Below the pieces are notes generated by a model. That model made no database searches and had not been told where the DNA came from. It worked only from the letters and a program-made list of their open reading frames with translations. Positions 13,013 to 15,319 of a DNA stretch of 15,319 bases are shown here, in pieces (the stretch's first letter is position 1; each line of letters starts with the position of its first letter). Origin of the DNA: Candidatus Aminicenantota bacterium (lineage in GTDB: Bacteria; Acidobacteriota; Aminicenantia; UBA2199); the NCBI GenBank assembly GCA_030639705.1, contig DAOWKX010000001.1, positions 1-15,319 of the forward strand, in the 5' to 3' direction. A program made the position numbers and the translations under genes.

Positions 13013-15049
13013 TTATCTCTTACTTTCATTGAGAGTCCAGCGAGGAACAACCTTACCTGAATAACCTTCCGGTGATTTACCGGTAAGCAGATAACCAGCA
13101 TAGGCTACTTCTGCCCTTTTGGGAATTTTCCCAATATTGGCCGCATTGCAGAATAACTCTTTCATTCGCCCGAACTTTTTTTTGGACCAATATCCCCGGT
13201 AACACTTCCACAATTTATCCGATCCGACTTTGGCACTATTTCCCCAGCGGCCGGCAAAAACCAGCCACCACACTTGACCCACATGAAGTATTTTCGGGCT
13301 GAGCCATCCGTTACCGGTATATGAAATCATTTTATTACCCTTGAAACCATATCCATTAAACAAATAGTTTTTCAGATTTCCAAATATGGCAACCTGCGCC
13401 TGTCCAACAGTGGCAGGGACCACTCCCCGAAGGATACGATCTTCTTTATATATCATTTCCCGGGTATTGACCACCCGGATCAGGTTGTAATAGGCTTCTT
13501 CTGCCGACCGGGTGGGTCGGCATAATTGATTTAACAGGTATTGACAGACTGTCCCGTTTAGCTGGGGCGAGATGGTCGCTTTCCAACCAAAATAAGCCCT
13601 GGATTTAACGGCATTTCTCAGATCCGGGGTATGATCGGTTAAACACGCCGCAGCATAAAACAATGTCCGTTTAAATGATATGGTTAGGCCCCGCTTTTCC
13701 TGAAGATAACGCCAGAAACTTGGACGAACGGTAACAAACCAGGCCTGTCCCGCCGGTACCCTGTCTTGGAGTCCAATCGACATCATCCCCAGGCTATTTT
13801 TATAGTCTTCAATCAACCGGCTGTGACCGGATGCCTTCAACCGGTCTTTCACTGCTTCTATTTTCTTCTGTCTCTGATTATGATTAAGATTTATCCCCAG
13901 CATTTCTCCGGTACACAGCGAACCACTCGAGGTCCCATGGGTGTAAAAAATCACAATTCCCGGATCGGTTAACCAGGAAAATTTTTTGAGCAGCCCCTCC
14001 ACCGTAACCCTATCATGTGTCAATTTATCGTACTCATAGCCCCGCTTGGATAACTTTGACTTGAGTTGACTCCAGTTATACGGGTCTTCGGTTATGGGTT
14101 GAACCATATTCACCCGACGAATTCCCGCCCTGTCCTGCCAAACTGCTGATCGGGGAAAGTGGAAAGGAGCAATGAAAAGTACGGTTTTATTCCTGGGGTC
14201 AGAACTGACCTCACCGCTGGGCTCCACATTGATATGGACCCGGGGATCCCTGACCAGTCTGCTCAATTTAAGTTGAATAGGATTCAGAGATTTAGATGCC
14301 CAGCTGAATAATACCACCACCGCCTTGCTTCCGTCTATATAGGTAAACTCGATACCGTTTCTTAAAGCCTTAACCGAACTGGGAATGTTAAACCACCATT
14401 CGGCTGGATGCCACCAGTCATCCTGAAGCGCTTCACCTCTTCTTTTGAAATAAAGATTACAGTTCTGGGCCAGCATCAGAGTTCTTTGCCGAACCTTATC
14501 CGCTTCGGCAATTACCGCTCTGGCAAAATCCATGGCCCGGGATATGGCTGCATCTTTTTTTTTCAATGCGGGTTGATTACTGGTTGCGGCACCAAAAATA
14601 AAACGCACGGCCTGCTCAACCTCAATCCGCTGACATCTCCAGTCTGAACTTCCGTTTCCGACTGAAAAAATTCGGAATGGCATTTTTACCCTTTTCAGAT
14701 TCAGATCAAGTTCAAAATCAGAGTCGATTTTTATATCACCGGCCGAAATTTTCAGCCACAATTTGCCCCCGGTATAGGACCAGTTGCCGTACCGGGTCAA
14801 TTCATCCGTGTTGTTGTACACATAGATAAGCACTTTACCCCCCGGTTCAAACAACAACAACACTTCGGTATCTTTGGTAGGTGTGGTTCCGGTATCATCC
14901 TGGATATGGTAATACATGTTCAATACCGGAGATTTAATTTCATCCAGAGATTCTTGGCCGGGCATGCCAATCGAAAAAGAAAATATACTCAACACACCCA
15001 GAAAATAAATAAACCATTTTTGTCCAAATTTTAATCTCTCCTTTGACAT
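13013..15049 (-). CDS. Exported caspase/gingipain-like (clan CD) cysteine protease candidate
   Basis: This 678-residue protein has a signal peptide (hydrophobic about 12-30). A beta-rich N-terminal domain (about 40-140) contains GNWSYTGGKLWLKI (88-101). The catalytic-looking region is 285-510. There a hydrophobic strand leads into YTHGTSSG (369-376), giving a His371-Gly372 pair, and a later strand ends FYAAACLTD (464-472), giving Cys469. Strand-His-Gly then strand-Ala-Cys is the dyad layout of clan CD peptidases (caspase, C25, CHAT). YFGWK (486-490) after the Cys is also typical. No named family is recognised. The C-terminal 170 residues are rich in Trp, Tyr and Gly and may bind a substrate. 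ATG at 15049 has GGGAG (15062-15058) 8 nt upstream. It lies 40 nt after an outer-membrane protein gene. Confidence 0.6.
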   Translation of the reverse strand: MSKERLKFGQKWFIYFLGVLSIFSFSIGMPGQESLDEIKSPVLNMYYHIQDDTGTTPTKDTEVLLLFEPGGKVLIYVYNNTDELTRYGNWSYTGGKLWLKISAGDIKIDSDFELDLNLKRVKMPFRIFSVGNGSSDWRCQRIEVEQAVRFIFGAATSNQPALKKKDAAISRAMDFARAVIAEADKVRQRTLMLAQNCNLYFKRRGEALQDDWWHPAEWWFNIPSSVKALRNGIEFTYIDGSKAVVVLFSWASKSLNPIQLKLSRLVRDPRVHINVEPSGEVSSDPRNKTVLFIAPFHFPRSAVWQDRAGIRRVNMVQPITEDPYNWSQLKSKLSKRGYEYDKLTHDRVTVEGLLKKFSWLTDPGIVIFYTHGTSSGSLCTGEMLGINLNHNQRQKKIEAVKDRLKASGHSRLIEDYKNSLGMMSIGLQDRVPAGQAWFVTVRPSFWRYLQEKRGLTISFKRTLFYAAACLTDHTPDLRNAVKSRAYFGWKATISPQLNGTVCQYLLNQLCRPTRSAEEAYYNLIRVVNTREMIYKEDRILRGVVPATVGQAQVAIFGNLKNYLFNGYGFKGNKMISYTGNGWLSPKILHVGQVWWLVFAGRWGNSAKVGSDKLWKCYRGYWSKKKFGRMKELFCNAANIGKIPKRAEVAYAGYLLTGKSPEGYSGKVVPRWTLNESKR

Positions 15050-15089
15050 TCCTTTTACTCCCTTTTTCTATTTTTGGTAAGAATAAAAA

Positions 15090-15319
15090 TTATTTTCCCA
15101 TCTTTTTAAATATATATGTAATGGAAAGGGAAAAAATATGGTTTTGGTAGTGGGTATCCACCAGGGTTTCGGCGGAGAAATATCCGGTTTCCTTCCAGGA
15201 AGCGCTCTGATTCATATAGGCCAGATCGATCAAAATCTTCGAAAACAGCTGCACTCCCAGACCCAGGGAAAAACCCCTGATCCATATCGCTTCATCATTG
15301 GCATCAATGAATAGCTGCT
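15090..15319 (-). CDS. Outer-membrane beta-barrel protein, C-terminal part (cut by the window edge)
   Basis: The last 75 codons of a minus-strand gene run in from the window edge and stop at TAA (15092-15090). The frame shows alternating hydrophobic and polar residues in strand-length blocks: IWIRGFSLGLGVQLF, KILIDLAYMNQSASW, and a final NHIFSLSITYIF followed by a short basic tail. Terminal strands of this type are typical of FadL/OMPP1-like or PorV-like barrels. The ending KKMGK instead of a terminal aromatic residue is slightly unusual. Forty bases separate it from the protease gene, so the two are probably one transcript. The exact family cannot be settled from this fragment. Confidence 0.6.
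   Translation of the reverse strand, partial: QLFIDANDEAIWIRGFSLGLGVQLFSKILIDLAYMNQSASWKETGYFSAETLVDTHYQNHIFSLSITYIFKKMGK

Overview
The window (about 15.3 kb, moderately AT-rich) reads as chromosomal DNA of a Gram-negative bacterium. The evidence is a lipoprotein with a lipobox, the C-terminal end of an outer-membrane beta-barrel protein, FtsE/FtsX and exported proteases. Starts include TTG and GTG with good Shine-Dalgarno sequences. The gene set (split transketolase, C4 zinc-ribbon protein, very long KamA-like radical SAM enzyme, S9 peptidase, caspase-like exported protease) would suit an uncultured or candidate-phylum lineage such as Aminicenantes or KSB1-like bacteria. That placement is a guess from gene content.

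Layout. (1) 121-4365, plus strand: a sigma70-type promoter, a CAU-anticodon tRNA, then a tight run of zinc-ribbon coiled-coil protein, transketolase N-half, transketolase C-half, FtsE and FtsX. Gaps and overlaps are small, so one operon led by the tRNA is likely. (2) 4378-8121, minus strand: a two-gene operon of a 745-residue KamA-family radical SAM/PLP aminomutase-like enzyme followed 19 nt later by an MFS transporter. A possible 25-codon ORF or frameshifted tail follows the MFS stop. (3) 8122-9697: an accessory island with two transposase relics, one novel small membrane-protein gene (8586-8987, plus strand) with its own strong promoter, and two tiny ORFs. (4) 9698-15319, minus strand, in transcription order: the C-terminus of an outer-membrane beta-barrel protein, an exported clan-CD (caspase/gingipain-like) protease candidate, an S9 prolyl-oligopeptidase-family peptidase with its own promoter, and a lipoprotein with a degenerate LytM/M23 domain. 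This block looks like an envelope and extracytoplasmic proteolysis module.

Most interesting: the KamA homologue replaces the two aspartates that bind the lysine side chain with Lys and Asn, the pair reported for glutamate 2,3-aminomutase. It sits next to a transporter gene, so a beta-amino acid production and transport unit is a testable idea. The caspase-like secreted protein and the lipoprotein that lost its zinc-binding HxH motif are the next best leads. I see no CRISPR array, rRNA or intact mobile element.
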